Source of the DNA: Phytopythium helicoides
Taxonomy: Eukaryota > Oomycota > Peronosporomycetes > Pythiales > Pythiaceae
Reading direction: 5' to 3'
Assembly: GCA_024867545.1 (NCBI GenBank)
Contig: JANFNE010000019.1
Span: 620,001-684,000 of the forward strand
Length of the DNA: 64,000 nt
Shown: positions 9,868 through 21,111 of the stretch, one piece after another
Layout: each line of letters begins with the position of its first letter
Numbering within the stretch: position 1 is the stretch's first letter
Notes under the pieces: generated by a model
The model's database searches: none
Told to the model about the DNA's origin: nothing
What the model saw: the letters and a program-made list of their open reading frames with translations, nothing else
Made by a program: the position numbers and the translations under genes

Positions 9868-10550
9868 CTGTTTGATCCACTGCTCGTACAGCGAGCTTTC
9901 CGTTTCGTTCCCGTAAAACTTGGTGGCAGGAACGTCTTTCGCGGTATCCTTGATAAAATCCGCAATGGACGGAGCACTGCCTGCAGAGACGTACGGTCCC
10001 ATAAACATGTCGAGATTGATGTACGCAACGGCGTGCTTCTTGAGCATCTTGGCGTGGTCCTCGGCCCACTCCGTGCTCCCTAAAAGCGCGTACTCTTCGC
10101 CGTCCCACGATGCCAAAATGATGGTTCGTCGAGGACGCCAGCCACCCTTCATCATCTGACCAAACACGGGAGCCATCTCGAGCATCACGGACGACCCGCT
10201 ATTGGGATCCATGGCGCCGCACGTCCACGCGTCACGGTGGTTGCCAATCACCACGACTTCGTCAGGTTGTTCGCGACCAGGGATGGTAGCCATTACGTTC
10301 CAAATCGTACCGATGCTGTTGTCCATCTCGAGGTCGAGGTTGACAACCAGTTCATCATTATCGCCCACACGGTAGCCGCGGTTGTCCGGCATGACAAGTC
10401 CGCCTTGCCATGAAGGGGGTGCGAGTTTCCCTCCCATGGCTTGAAACAGGTACTTGGCTTGTCCGTACGATAGGGGCAGCGCAGGGATGTGTGGGATGGA
10501 GTCGCAGGTCTCGATCGCAATGTAAGGTGCATCCTTGGTTGACGGGAATC
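9868..10550 (-). pseudogene. Inverted fragment of the GCPII-like peptidase gene
   Basis: This is a 683-base reverse-complement copy of 13764-14446 without length change. It covers the end of the PA region and most of the catalytic domain (residues about 287-514 of the full protein). It retains IGNHRDAWTCGAMDPNSG and LASWDGEEYALLGSTEWAE. The few differences seen include N for D in VGDNDEL, P for R in LEMAPVFG and T for A in DVPATKF. Downstream of KQ it runs into unrelated bases and a stop (YPVA then TGA). There is no start, PA-domain N-half or dimerisation domain, so no working enzyme is expected. It lies between arrestin copies and records an inverted duplication within the cluster. Confidence 0.85.
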
Positions 10551-11159
10551 ACAATGATGGCGATTTTGAATATGTTGATCATTGTCTAAGCGCTTCGGCT
10601 CGGCTGCAGTCTGATGATGGTGGAGCAACTAGACAGCGACCGCCGACTGTGACGCAGCGATATTTTGTGATGGTCGCCGGGCGAGCGCGAGGCGGACGAT
10701 AGTGCGCCGTACTGGTAGATCACACGGGTGTGTGTTTGGCTCCCCTCGCCTTCCGCCGACACTCAATCAGACATCTTGGACTGCCTCCCAGGCGACCTCA
10801 GCCTCTGCACCTACAGCGTAATAGAGCAGCTTGCCCGTCAGCATCTCGCCTCCTCCCACCGCGAACACGACAAACAGCACGAAGCCCCGTTTACATTCAA
10901 TCAAGCAGAAGCACGGTCTCTCACAGAGCATCATAGAACCAGAAGCTGGACTGGGCAGCAGCTCTCATCAGGAGAGACCGAGCACGTGGTCCTGTGGTGA
11001 GCCCACGCAATTTGATTGCTAACCTCGACCACTGTTCGCTTCAACTTGATTGGGGTGAGCCGGGCGTCGACAAAGATGCGAGAAGTTATGTATCCATCTT
11101 TTATGGATACACACCCATCAGGTTCCGGATTCCGTTTGGCCAACTTGGCGGATGCTCAG
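10551..11159. other. Spacer without recognised gene
   Basis: About 600 bases between the peptidase fragment and arrestin A5. Several short ORFs overlap here in three frames, but none has a recognisable motif or splice context. I see nothing else. Confidence 0.5.
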
Positions 11160-11173
11160 TCTCGAAGATCGTC
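11160..11173 (+). promoter_or_regulatory. Conserved arrestin upstream motif, A5 copy
   Basis: TCTCGAAGATCGTC ends 12 nt before the A5 ATG (11186). A5 is the most diverged of the exon-1 relatives, so retention of this motif and spacing is more telling here than in the near-identical copies. Confidence 0.45.
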
Positions 11174-11185
11174 CCAACGTGTCAC

Positions 11186-12271
11186 ATGGCGATAACACTC
11201 GGAAAAGGTCGCCTCGAGGTGCTGCTCGACAAGGTCGCGTTCGATGGGGGCGAGATCATCAAGGGAGCTGTCGTGCTCTATGTGAAGAAGGCGTTTGAGT
11301 GCAAAGGCACATGCGAGTCCCATGCATATTTAATTGTATGCCACCATTCTAACCCATTGTGTTCGTGAAGCAGACCTCGATCTTTTCATCCACGGATCGG
11401 AAAACATGCACTGGTGTATACATCGCCAGGGACAAGACATAGGGTGCTACCAAACCAACGAGCTACTCAACCACAAGGTAACGATTATACTCCGCAAGCA
11501 CGACCAGAAGTGATCAAGCTGTCGTACTAAACTTGTTATGGATTACAGATCACGCTAAGCACTTGTCATGCTTTTGAGCCCGGCGAGTACGAATTTCCCT
11601 TCAGCTACCAATTACCGGAGAAGCTCCCCGCATCCTTTGCCAACTACGGAGAAAAAGCACACTTCAAGGACTCCGTGAACCTGAATCCGCGCGTCAGCTA
11701 TGCGGTCCTTGCTTGTCTCCCAGTGAACAAGCACTTATCATCCGACCTCGAGGCAACTCAGTCATTCGCACTCTTCACGCGAGTCCGCGACCTTCCTCAA
11801 GGACGGTTCATCAATGCTCAAGTGTCTAGCAATGTAAAACTGGCTGCCGTGATCAACAAGGGAGAATGTTCACTATCAGCCAAGCCTGATCAACACACAT
11901 ACGTGACGGGCGACACGGTGAACGTCACAGTTACGATCAACAACTCCTCCGGACTGAAAGTGTCATGGATTCGCATGGAGCTGGGCGAAAATTTTACTTT
12001 CAACCATTCGGAAGGCCAGACAAGGGGTACGAATTGGCTTCGCAAGACAAAAGCATCCGGTGCTAAAGCCGGCGAAACGGTTGCGCGAACGCTCTCGATT
12101 CCTCTCGTGATGAAATCGAGTGGGAACCCGATCAATCCTACAACCCCGAAGAGCGACTCACTCTGCCGATCCTACCGGCTTGTGATCACCTGTCACTTTG
12201 CGTTTGCAAAGGACGTTATGATGGAAATCCCGATAGTCGTTCTGCCTCAAGCACGACCTGCTGATGATTAG
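11186..12271 (+). CDS. Arrestin-domain protein A5 (three exons, GC-AG first intron)
   Basis: Proposed CDS: join(11186..11306,11374..11477,11549..12271), 315 residues. Exon 1 encodes GKGRLEVLLDKVAFDGGEII. The first intron needs a GC donor (AAAG|GCACATG) to join in phase 1 with the exon beginning ACCTCGATCTTTTC. All sister copies have GT at this place. The second intron is GT-AG. Exon 3 opens with HAFEPGEYEFPFSYQLPEKL, the C-domain starts GECSLSAKPDQHTYVTGDTV, and the closing strand is CRSYRLVITCHFAFAKDV. The frame is otherwise open throughout, so the gene looks alive if the GC donor is used. If it is not used, the transcript reads into the intron and truncates. The role is inferred as a cytosolic arrestin adaptor. 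No PPxY motif is seen. Confidence 0.75.
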
Positions 12272-12904
12272 TCGCCGCAATTCATTGCTCCAACAACAGC
12301 GTTCTCAACCCCTTTACATGTGTAGTTGAAATGAGGCAACACTACCGAAATGCTTGACATGACTACATTGTCGAGCAAACTTCGCTAGCAACTACTCGTC
12401 TTGCATCTCGTTCGAGTCCCAAGTAAGATGTTTTCCACAGTGCAGCAAGTTCTCTTCAAGCTTCGCCGCTCCATATTCCTGAGAAACAGTCAAGAGCAGC
12501 AGGAGTAGGAACAGGAGCTGCACCAAGCGTGTTACGTCTCAAAATTTGACTAGAGGAAGCGCATGGATGGACGTGACTAGCACACTGTCTTGCGCAACCC
12601 GAGTCGAAGAGGGCACGGATAACGGAATTGACTCTCGAGTCTCGCTGTGGAGAGCTGAGTCGGCTCTATACTGACCCAACGGTACACTCAACACGAAGGT
12701 TGAGACAGGATTTGCCGTCACCAGCGTGATGAGTGTATGGTTATATTACGTTCCAATCAGTTTTCGTGACGGCACACGTTGACACGCATGTGATGATGAT
12801 GATGACACGCATGTGCCACCGCTTCATGCGCACAGTCCCCGCTCGCCGCGCTCAACTCGCTCACTTGGCGACTCGCGGGCCTCCGCTCACGCGAATCCTG
12901 CGCC
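12272..12904. other. Spacer upstream of the GCPII-like gene
   Basis: About 630 bases with no supported gene. At 12781-12815 the 12-mer GACACGCATGTG occurs twice around a short GAT repeat. The region should contain the promoter of the peptidase gene, but I cannot point to a defined element. Confidence 0.5.
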
Positions 12905-15184
12905 ATGGACGCCTACGGCACGTTCACGGCTGGAGCTTGGCCGTCTTCGACTCCGGCGAGTCCTTCGTGGCGTCGCGTGCTGCTGCGAGCGGCTGGAGCT
13001 GCTGGTGTCGTGACACTCGCGCTCTCGGCGTTTTCCACCCAGCAGCCGACCAGCAGCTTCAGCTCCAGCGATGCACTCGCGAGTGAGCGAGTCGAAACGT
13101 ACCAGTCAACGGGTGGGCTCAGCAAGGCCGAGCAAGAGTTCCTCGCCGGCATCAGTCGAGCCAAGATGAAGGAGTTCCTGCACGCTTACTCCAGCGTCCC
13201 ACACAGCGCTGGCACGCCGCAGGACTACAAGACTGTGACGTACACGAAGGAGAAGCTCGATGAGTTCGGAGTGCCGGCGGAGATCAACGAGTACTACCCG
13301 CTGCTGTCGCTGCCAGTTCATCGTCGAGTGGCAATTCTTTCGCCTCCTGAAGCGCGCCGTGAGCTCAACTTGACGGAGGGCGAGATTACTGGAGACTCTT
13401 GCACGGCCGAAGACTCGGGCGCGCTTCCACCGTTCCTGGCGTACGCGAGCTCGGGCAACTTCACTGCATCGGTCGTGTACACCAACTACGGCACCCCGAG
13501 CGACTATGAGTGGTTGAAGTCCAACAATGTGAGCTTGGCCGGCAAGATTTCGCTTGTGAGATACGGTGGGAACGATCGCGGCACCAAGACTCTCATTGCA
13601 CAACAGCACGGCATGGTTGGCGTTCTCATCTACTCTGACCCATTTGATGATGGCTACGTCCGCGGTCCGGTCTATCCTGATGGTCCTTGGCGTCCTGAAG
13701 ATTCGTTCCAACGAGGTGGAATCGATTTTCTGTCAGTCGCAGCGGGTGACCCGCTTACACCGGGATTCCCGTCGACCAAGGATGCCCCTTACATTGCGAT
13801 CGAGACCTGCGACTCCATCCCACACATCCCTGCGCTGCCCCTATCGTACGGACAAGCCAAGTACCTGTTTCAAGCCATGGGCGGGAAACTCGCACCCCCT
13901 TCATGGCAAGGCGGACTTGTCATGCCGGACAACCGCGGCTACCGTGTGGGCGATGATGATGAACTCGTTGTCAACCTCGACCTCGAGATGGACAACAGCA
14001 TCGGTACGATTTGGAACGTAATGGCTACCATCCCTGGTCGCGAACAACCTGACGAAGTCGTGGTGATTGGCAACCACCGGGACGCGTGGACGTGCGGCGC
14101 CATGGATCCCAATAGCGGGTCGTCCGTGATGCTCGAGATGGCTCGCGTGTTTGGTCAGATGATGAAGGGTGGCTGGCGTCCTCGACGAACCATCATTTTG
14201 GCATCGTGGGACGGCGAAGAGTACGCGCTTTTGGGGAGCACGGAGTGGGCCGAGGACCACGCCAAGATGCTCAAGAAGCACGCCGTTGCGTACATCAATC
14301 TCGACATGTTCATGGGACCGTACGTCTCTGCAGGCAGTGCTCCGTCCATTGCGGATTTTATCAAGGAGACCGCGAAAGATGTTCCTGCCGCCAAGTTTTA
14401 CGGGAACGAGACGGAAAGCTCGCTGTACGAGCAGTGGATCAAACAGCAGGCAGAACGTGTGGCATTGGGGATAGACTGGACTGAAGGAACGCTTGCTCCT
14501 GATCACATGATTGTCCAGCTTGGCTCGGGTTCCGACTTCACACCATTCTACCAGTTCCTTGGGATCATCTCTGCCAACATTGGCTTCAGTGGCACGCTTG
14601 ACGGTGGAGGGTACGGAACATACCACAGCACGATGGATAGTATCATGTACTCGGAGACAGAAGGAGATCCTCGCTATGCCATTCATGAGAGCTCCGCTCA
14701 GTGGTGGGGGTTGCTGACGATGCGTTTGGCCGAGCTCGACATCCTCCCTTTCGACTACACCACGTATGCACTCGTCATGCGCGAGCAGCTTGCGGGATAC
14801 GAGAGGCAGGTAGAGGGGTCTGGCATCGACTTCTCCGCTCTTCATTCTTCCATCGATCAGTTCGCTATCAACGCGGACCACTTCCAGACCAAGGTATCTG
14901 AATTTGCTGCTTCGACGAGCAAGTCGGGAGTTACGACGGCGTTCTTGAACGAGAAGCTCGTGCAACTGGAGCGGTTCTTCTTGTCGGACTTTGGGTTGCC
15001 GCACCGTTCGTGGTACAAGCACGTGGTGTTTGGTCCCGGCTTTTACGAAGGCTACAAGGCTGCGACTTTCCCCGGTATTGCGGACGCGATTATCTTCAAG
15101 GACCCGGCGTCGGCCCTCCAGTCGCACGTAAACGAGATTGCTCTTGTTGTCAGCCGAGCTGCAGAGTTTATCGCGCAAGTGTAG
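12905..15184 (+). CDS. Glutamate carboxypeptidase II-like M28 metallopeptidase
   Basis: Intron-free, 759 residues, close to the usual length of the GCPII/transferrin-receptor family (about 700-760). A hydrophobic segment at residues 25-45 (LLRAAGAAGVVTLALSAF) suggests a type II membrane anchor. It is followed by a PA domain (about 180-290), the M28 catalytic domain (about 340-570) and a helical dimerisation domain (about 620-750). Zinc and catalytic residues of the family are visible: GNHRDAWTCGAMDPNSG (His and bridging Asp), WDGEEYALLGSTEWAE (catalytic Glu pair), INLDMFM (Asp) and YHSTMDS (His). It should cleave C-terminal residues, classically Glu, from peptides or folate polyglutamates outside the cell or in the lumen. 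Substrate is not predictable from sequence. It is flanked by arrestin copies, and part of it is duplicated in inverted orientation at 9868-10550. Confidence 0.92.
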   Translation: MDAYGTFTAGAWPSSTPASPSWRRVLLRAAGAAGVVTLALSAFSTQQPTSSFSSSDALASERVETYQSTGGLSKAEQEFLAGISRAKMKEFLHAYSSVPHSAGTPQDYKTVTYTKEKLDEFGVPAEINEYYPLLSLPVHRRVAILSPPEARRELNLTEGEITGDSCTAEDSGALPPFLAYASSGNFTASVVYTNYGTPSDYEWLKSNNVSLAGKISLVRYGGNDRGTKTLIAQQHGMVGVLIYSDPFDDGYVRGPVYPDGPWRPEDSFQRGGIDFLSVAAGDPLTPGFPSTKDAPYIAIETCDSIPHIPALPLSYGQAKYLFQAMGGKLAPPSWQGGLVMPDNRGYRVGDDDELVVNLDLEMDNSIGTIWNVMATIPGREQPDEVVVIGNHRDAWTCGAMDPNSGSSVMLEMARVFGQMMKGGWRPRRTIILASWDGEEYALLGSTEWAEDHAKMLKKHAVAYINLDMFMGPYVSAGSAPSIADFIKETAKDVPAAKFYGNETESSLYEQWIKQQAERVALGIDWTEGTLAPDHMIVQLGSGSDFTPFYQFLGIISANIGFSGTLDGGGYGTYHSTMDSIMYSETEGDPRYAIHESSAQWWGLLTMRLAELDILPFDYTTYALVMREQLAGYERQVEGSGIDFSALHSSIDQFAINADHFQTKVSEFAASTSKSGVTTAFLNEKLVQLERFFLSDFGLPHRSWYKHVVFGPGFYEGYKAATFPGIADAIIFKDPASALQSHVNEIALVVSRAAEFIAQV

Positions 15185-15262
15185 TTGGGATCGGTGGATA
15201 CCAAATCACGCATTGTCATAGGAATGACTGCACGAGTTGAACGTGTTGTGATGTAATGCAAA

Positions 15263-16383
15263 TCAATTTGTGGTTTGTGCCAACTTCGTATCAGTGGGTC
15301 GATCCTGAGGTAGTACGATAATTGGGATCCCTACTACAATATCATCTGCTTGCGAAAATTGACAGAGGACCAAGACTCGGTACGCTCGACAAATGTTGCC
15401 GCTCTTCGGGGTGGTTGGGTTGATCAGGTTGCTATCCCACTTCGTAACAAGAGGAAGCTTAAGTGTCCGATGAGCTGTTTCGCCGGCAGGAACACCAGGT
15501 GCTGTCAAAATTCAAAACCAATTTGTTCCCTTCGTCTGCTCTTCGGAGTTGTTACTGGTAAACACCAGATCTTCAGCAAGTCCCATTTTTACGGATGAGA
15601 CATCAAGACGAGAGTTATTGCTGATCAAGGCCTTGACGTGTACAGTGTCACCAGTCACGTAGGTATGCCGGTCGGACTCGGCTGATAGAGAGCACACTCC
15701 CTTGTCCACAAACCCACAAAACTTGACAGTCGCAGAAGCCTGAGCAACAACGAAGCGTCCTGGGGAAGGTCAGAGATCTGTGGGAAGATTGCGAATGGTT
15801 GAGTGGTCTTCATGTCGAAAGAGAAAGACTTAGCGATCGGAAGGTGTGCAGTGACTGCATAGGCGATGCTCGGATTGTGCTCGATGGTGCTTTTGGATTT
15901 TGCGTGCTCGCTATATCGTCCAAAAGATCCCGGGAGCTTATCCGGCAGCAGGTAGCTGAAACCAAAATCGTATTCTCCAGGTTGGAAATCGTGGCAAGTG
16001 CTCAAAGTGATCTGCATCCCATGACAAGCTCAGACTTCACACCGTTTTATCACGATACTTGAAGACGGTGTTGTACCATGTCGTCAAGTAGTTGGTTGGT
16101 CCGCCGGACTAGAGATCTACCGTCGCCGTAACCTTCATACCAGCTCACTTTCACAGCACCACGAATATGCAGAACTAGGTCTGTCGTGACGAAAAAAGGA
16201 TAGTCAGCGTGCCGTATGGCCTTCCATGATTCGATTCGCCCAACCTCCGCACTTGGTCGCCTTCTTCACATGCAGTACGACAGTTCCTTTGATAGTTTCA
16301 CCTCCGTCAAATGCGATCCTGTCCAGCAGCACCTCGATATTCCCTTTTCGGTTGCCAATTGCAGACCGAAGCAGCTCTCCCAT
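15263..16383 (-). pseudogene. Arrestin-like pseudogene, minus strand
   Basis: Exon 1 starts at 16383 (GELLRSAIGNRKGNIEVLLD) and ends at a GT donor after KCGG. Exon 2 (DLVLHIRGAVKVSWYEGYGD) and the start of exon 3 (DFQPGEYDFGFSYLLPDKL) are intact. Near 15770 a base is missing in the segment equivalent to DLPQGRF, shifting the frame. The frame returns at KGVCSLSAESDRHTYVTGDT. A TGA follows TKGTNWF near 15510, after which GETAHRTLKLPLVTKW and ICRAYRVLVLCQF continue. So there is one indel and one stop. The indel alone could be a sequencing error, but the stop makes a pseudogene more likely. The conserved upstream motif (TCTGGAAAATTCTC) sits 12 nt before the ATG. Confidence 0.75.
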
Positions 16384-16789
16384 GTTTGATCTCGCGAGAA
16401 TTTTCCAGAGTGCAACCGGAAGGAAGCCACCAAGTAGGAATTTGGTCTCGTTTGATGGATACATGTACATTTTATGGGTTGAAGTGATTCGTTCATTCTT
16501 CTCTCTTGTCAATATTATAGACTTCAGTCGGCACTTCGCAATTACTGTTCGCAGCTAGCCACCTCTATTTCCATCACAGTCCATTGATGCTAGGGTATCG
16601 TGTTGATCTGGATCTCTACTTTGAGCTTGCCGGTTATTATGGTTTTGTACTCGACCACAATACGATAAGGCTTCACGCGATTATATCATTGTCTGGTACG
16701 CGAATATGATGGGGGATTACCCTCGTCATGAGTCAACGTACGCTCATGCTAGAACCCGAGTGCGTTCACTGGAGGTTACGATGCGAGAC
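16384..16789. other. Spacer between the two minus-strand arrestin pseudogenes
   Basis: About 400 bases. The left end carries the upstream motif of the pseudogene at 16383. No other feature is seen. Confidence 0.45.
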
Positions 16790-17900
16790 GTTCTGCTGGA
16801 ATTCCACATCTAAAGGCTGGGATTGCGGTTGAATAACGATTGGGATCTCATCTCGAGCAACTTCGGCGAGAGCGATGCCGCAGGTAACCACAAGTCGATA
16901 TGTTCACCGAAGCGAATTGGTTGCTGAAGTCGTCTGGTGGACGGGATTCCCGTATCATTTGGTCACAAGGGGAAGTAAAAGATGGTAATGAGTCCACCCG
17001 TCAGCGCGAACACCAGTTTCTTTTGTATCGCAGAGGGTGTTTGTTCCAACCCACTGCTCGTTAGAGTTGGCGGATGTATACACCAGGTCTTCGACTATCG
17101 CCATAGGTACAGATGCTATGTCGAGACAAGAGTCATTGCTGATGTAGGCCTTGAAATGCACAGTATCGCATGTGGCGTAGATATGCCGATCTGTCTTGGT
17201 TACTTAATAACACGTCTTCAAATTCATAACGCCATCATATCCATGCTGGAAATTGGAGTATAAGAAGAGCATCCTTCGGGAAGATTGCATGATTCTGGGA
17301 TAATTTCGAATGGCTGAATCATATTGAGATCGAAAGAAAGACACTTGGACATCGGAAAATGTGCGGTGACTGCGTAGGTGATACCCGGATTCAGATTCAC
17401 GGAGGTGATTGATTATGCGTGATTGCTGTATCGTCCAAAAGATCCTAGAAGCTTCTCTGGTAGTTGGTAGCTGAAGTTGAAGGCATATACTCCGGGTTCG
17501 TAGGCGTGGCAATCATTCAAAGAAATCTGCAATTCACAAAGTGTTTAGATGCTCATCGGATACAACTACCTTTATCGTTTGCAGATGGTATTATACCTTG
17601 TCGTTGAGTATTTGGTTGGTTCGCCAAACCTCCGTGTCGCTATCTCCACAACTCGTATACCAGCTTACACTCTCGGCATCGTGAATGCAGACCACGAGAT
17701 CTGCCTCATTAAGACAGAGATGGTAAATGCACCACCTATCAGTGAGAAATTTGACCCGATGTGCACTAACCTTCGCACTTGATCGCCTTCTTCACATGCA
17801 GCACGACAGTTTTTCACCTCCACCAAATGCGACCCTGTCCAGCAGCACCTTGAGATTTCCTTTTCGGTTGCCGATTGTAGATCGCAGTAGCTCTCCCATG
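16790..17900 (-). pseudogene. Arrestin-like pseudogene, minus strand, heavily decayed
   Basis: Exon 1 starts at 17900 and matches the other copies (GELLRSTIGNRKGNLKVLLD). It has lost about 11 bases where relatives read GGETIKGTVV, which shifts the frame. Exon 2 (equivalent to DLVVCIHDAESVSWYTSCGD) and exon 3 (AYEPGVYAFNFSYQLPEKL) are recognisable. The rest has several stops and indels, for example a TAA inside NHA-SITSVNLNPG and a TGA after LLLPLVTK. The 3' end is approximate. The upstream motif (TCAAGAAAATCCTC) is still 12 nt from the ATG. Together with the pseudogene at 15263 it forms a minus-strand pair facing the plus-strand array, with the peptidase gene in between. Confidence 0.8.
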
Positions 17901-19569
17901 TTTCTTCTCGCGAGGATTTTCTTGAGTGCGAGCGGAGGGAAGCCACGAAGCAATGTGTACCCATTTATTCATTATATGTGTTGAACCTGTTCGTTCCCTC
18001 TCACACATGCAGCTCTGAGCCGGGTGGCTGTTAGTGGACTCTGCACTCGTTCAGAACCAGGAAGCATCATCGACCCAACTTGTTATTTGTGGTTCACTAG
18101 CTCCAATATTCATCACTGTTCATGATCGAATTCAGTGCAGGAGCGTCAATGAGGTCGAGGATCATTCTCGAAGCGGAAGCTACATATAATTTCATAAGCA
18201 ACCGCAACCAAATCATATGAAGGCATACGAAGCGTGTTCCTTCATCGCCTCCTGCAACGAATATGCATGAACGCTTCGTCCATGAAATTGGAATAGCACT
18301 AGGCTGTACATGATGCGACTTGTGCGAACTAACAGAGGGTTGCTCACCGTTCTGTGTGCCGCAAGTTGAACGGAATATTGCCACCAGTTTGCAGCTCCAA
18401 CGATAAGGAGTGGCACCACGCAAGTGTTGGGAGCTGCAGCAACAAGTAAAAAGCTATCAGTAGTCGAGCTGCCAACGGGCGCTGATGTGAGCCACTAGTC
18501 CTTCCTGGACTACAAAAGAGTGGCTGTAAGTGCCGTATTGCTGCAGCTCCTCGTCTGTCTCCTCAAAAGTTACCAACGAGCGAAGATCATCGGGTTTTGT
18601 GGACAGGCACTCTTCGACTCATCCAGCCTGCACCGAGCCAGCACTTGGCGAGCCACATGGTCACTCGCTGTTGACGGAATTGGTATTTAACGCTCGCCAT
18701 AATTCCACATAGACAGCAGCTCCATCAACACGCAGCCAGCAGGCATTACGCGCTGTCTGGTGGACCCTGCTGTCAACCGCAAGTCCTCGTGACGGCGCGG
18801 CGTCAGCCCAATACACTGATATTTCGTTAACAATTGGACGAATCGCACGCACTTTGGATTATCCAACTGTTTACGCGTGACACACGTCATGTCGTTATGC
18901 TCTCGTTTAGGTTGTCTTCGCCCGATCACGTACGTCAACCCAAATCAAAGTGCTGAACTCATTTACTTTATCGAAATATTAACCTGCTGAACTTCGTAGC
19001 CGCTCGTGGCTGCTTCCCGCACCGCTCGCCAACGAAAATCCGCGCGCCGACCCGACGACCGCGTATTCCTCTCGGCCTGTTGATGGGGCGGACCTACTTG
19101 TCCATCGGCAGCTCTAGTTGGCGCCTTCCTCGCTGCTCTTCTCTCGCTAAACAGCTACAAGCGGCGCGGCATCTCGGCATTCCGCCTCGACAGGCTAGCG
19201 CGGACGCTGAGCTGCTGATCACAACAGTGAGCATCGCCGGTGGTGAAGTCGCTTGCAGGGAGCGCTTTGGAGCTGACGGTCGGCCCGCCCTAGCCCATCG
19301 CTTCCCGACAATCCCCTCGTTCAAAGAAGTGGAGGCGCGCGTGGCTCTTTTCTCCCGTCCGCGAGCAGTGCAAAACCCGAACTGCGCTCACCCAGAGGCT
19401 CCTTATCGGTGGGGACGGCGGATAGGACACGACTGCCTATCCGGCGGACCGGCACGACTTCCATCGCTGGATACACCCACGACCGCCGAGCGGAGCGGCG
19501 TCTGCGGCGAGCTAGTGCCGGCGCTGCGCCTCGCAGTGCAGTGACGAGCGCGCCGTCCCGATCGCAGGG
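17901..19569. other. Long spacer before arrestin A6
   Basis: About 1.7 kb. A 154-codon plus-strand ORF (19080-19544) is open but shows no domain and lies in GC-rich sequence where long chance ORFs are common. I do not call it a gene. Nothing else is recognised. Confidence 0.45.
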
Positions 19570-21111
19570 ATGGACGTCATGATGCGCAGCATGGGGCCGC
19601 CCCTCGACCTCTTCATGGGCGAGATCGGCGTGCGAGGCGAGGTGTTTATCTCCCTCGACAAGAACGAGTACTGCGCGGGAGACACGCTCTCAGGACACAT
19701 CACGGTCGTCGTCAGCGAGCCCATGCGCTGCAATGGTGAGCTAGGAGCAGCAACGAAAGGCAGACGGGGTGCGCCAGCAGCGGTGGCTGATCAGATCTCT
19801 CGTGGTTGGTGTTGCAGCGCTCGTGCTCTCGCTCTACGGCGAGGAGATCGCGCAGTGGAGAGAAAAGCGCGACCACCACTCGCGCTACAAGGAGTTCCTG
19901 CGTGAGCAGGTGAGAGGTTTCAAGCGCTCCAAGAGCGGCGTGTTCAGTGCTGACCCCCAACTCGTTGCTTGCTATTGCAGATCATGACCGCTGCGCTTCC
20001 GGATCCATGTGAGCGCGGGAGGTATACCCATCCGTTTGGGTTCACGCTTCCGACCGACCTTCCTGGTGTTTTGGATGCTCACTCTCTTGAAAGCGGCCCA
20101 CACTTCACGGGGCTTCACGCGACCATCAAGTACACGCTCAAGGCGACTGTCAAAGTCCACGGGCGATTTGTCTCGGATCTAGAGGCGGTGCAGGATCTCG
20201 TTGTGCGCCAGCGGACCAGTGAGCGCGTAAAGTTCCATGCCGTTGAGCGCACGGTCTCCAAGCGCATGAGCTGGATGAAAGTGCTGGATCGCGGGACGTG
20301 CCACGTCGCCGTATCCATGGCGCGGGATACTTTTCGTCTCGGCGAAAACGCGCAGGTTGAGTGCTTTGTGAACAACCACACGTCTGCAGCGGACATTCGG
20401 CATGTCAAGTGCCGCTTGTACCAGGACGTGACGCTAAAGCATCCTCAGGGCGGTGATCGCATTGCCTCGAGACCCGTCATGCAGCTCAAATACCAAGGAC
20501 CGACGGCCGGGGACCTGCTGGAGCGGACGTTGCATCTCCCAATGGCCATGAAGGTGCGCTTTCCGACAACGAGCGGGTCTTTCCTCAGCTGTGCGTATCG
20601 CATCTCGCTCGAGTGCGAGTACTCGTCAACCACCCTTCCCATCAAGATTGACATCCCGATTGTCATTTTACCGCCCGAGCCTGTTTCACCAACTCCGCGT
20701 GGCAGCAGCAGCAGCAGCAGTGTGAGCGAGACAGTCGATAACATCGCGGAGGAAATCCGAAGGACCCGAGCTGCCTCGGGTGCATCTTCTGGACCTTCCT
20801 CTCATTCGTACTCGACGATGCGCACACCAGGACCAACCGAGACATTGATGACAAGTCCAATGCCAGCGCGCAAGTCTGCGTTTTTGTCAGTGACGCCGCG
20901 ACAATCTGCAGCGTCTAACAAGCGCCAATCGTTGTCTTCGACCAACCGCTCACGACTATCAGTGGCTTCAATGAGGCCGCAGCAAGCTCCTCCTGCTGCA
21001 GCTCGCCCACCACCACCGCCGCGTCCGTCTCAAGGGTGCACCCGCGAACCGTGCACCAGCGCCGCCTCGTCCGCCCATGAGCGAAGCGGAGACGCACGCG
21101 AAGCTCATTGA
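19570..21111 (+). CDS. Arrestin-domain protein A6 with long Ser/Pro-rich tail
   Basis: Proposed CDS: join(19570..19735,19818..19909,19981..21111). Introns are 82 and 71 nt, GT-AG, in the same phases as the other copies. Exon 1 encodes VRGEVFISLDKNEYCAGDTL and exon 2 LVLSLYGEEIAQWREKRDHH. Exon 3 carries CERGRYTHPFGFTLPTDLP and the C-domain DRGTCHVAVSMARDTFRLGE through CAYRISLECEYSS. The arrestin fold ends near ILPPEPVSPTP. A tail follows with a poly-Ser run encoded by about six AGC codons and a proline stretch (RPPPPPRPS). The frame closes at 21111, but coding-like sequence continues to about 21369 in shifted frames (SEAETHAKLIELLNSSTDED, then SNITSMSASPFTMSDNLSLS). Shifts near 21035 and 21200 probably mark consensus errors, so the real tail may be about 80 residues longer. 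No PPxY motif is seen. Confidence 0.75.

Noticed and set aside
12785..12815. GAT-repeat flanked by GACACGCATGTG direct repeats as a regulatory switch
   Set aside because: It is very short and consistent with simple slippage. There is no supporting context.
13901..15178. 425-codon minus-strand ORF opposite the GCPII-like gene
   Set aside because: It is an antisense shadow. The sense strand carries the complete, motif-rich peptidase.
19080..19544. 154-codon ORF upstream of arrestin A6
   Set aside because: Composition looks like GC-rich noncoding DNA, there is no recognisable domain, and it ends in the probable promoter of A6.
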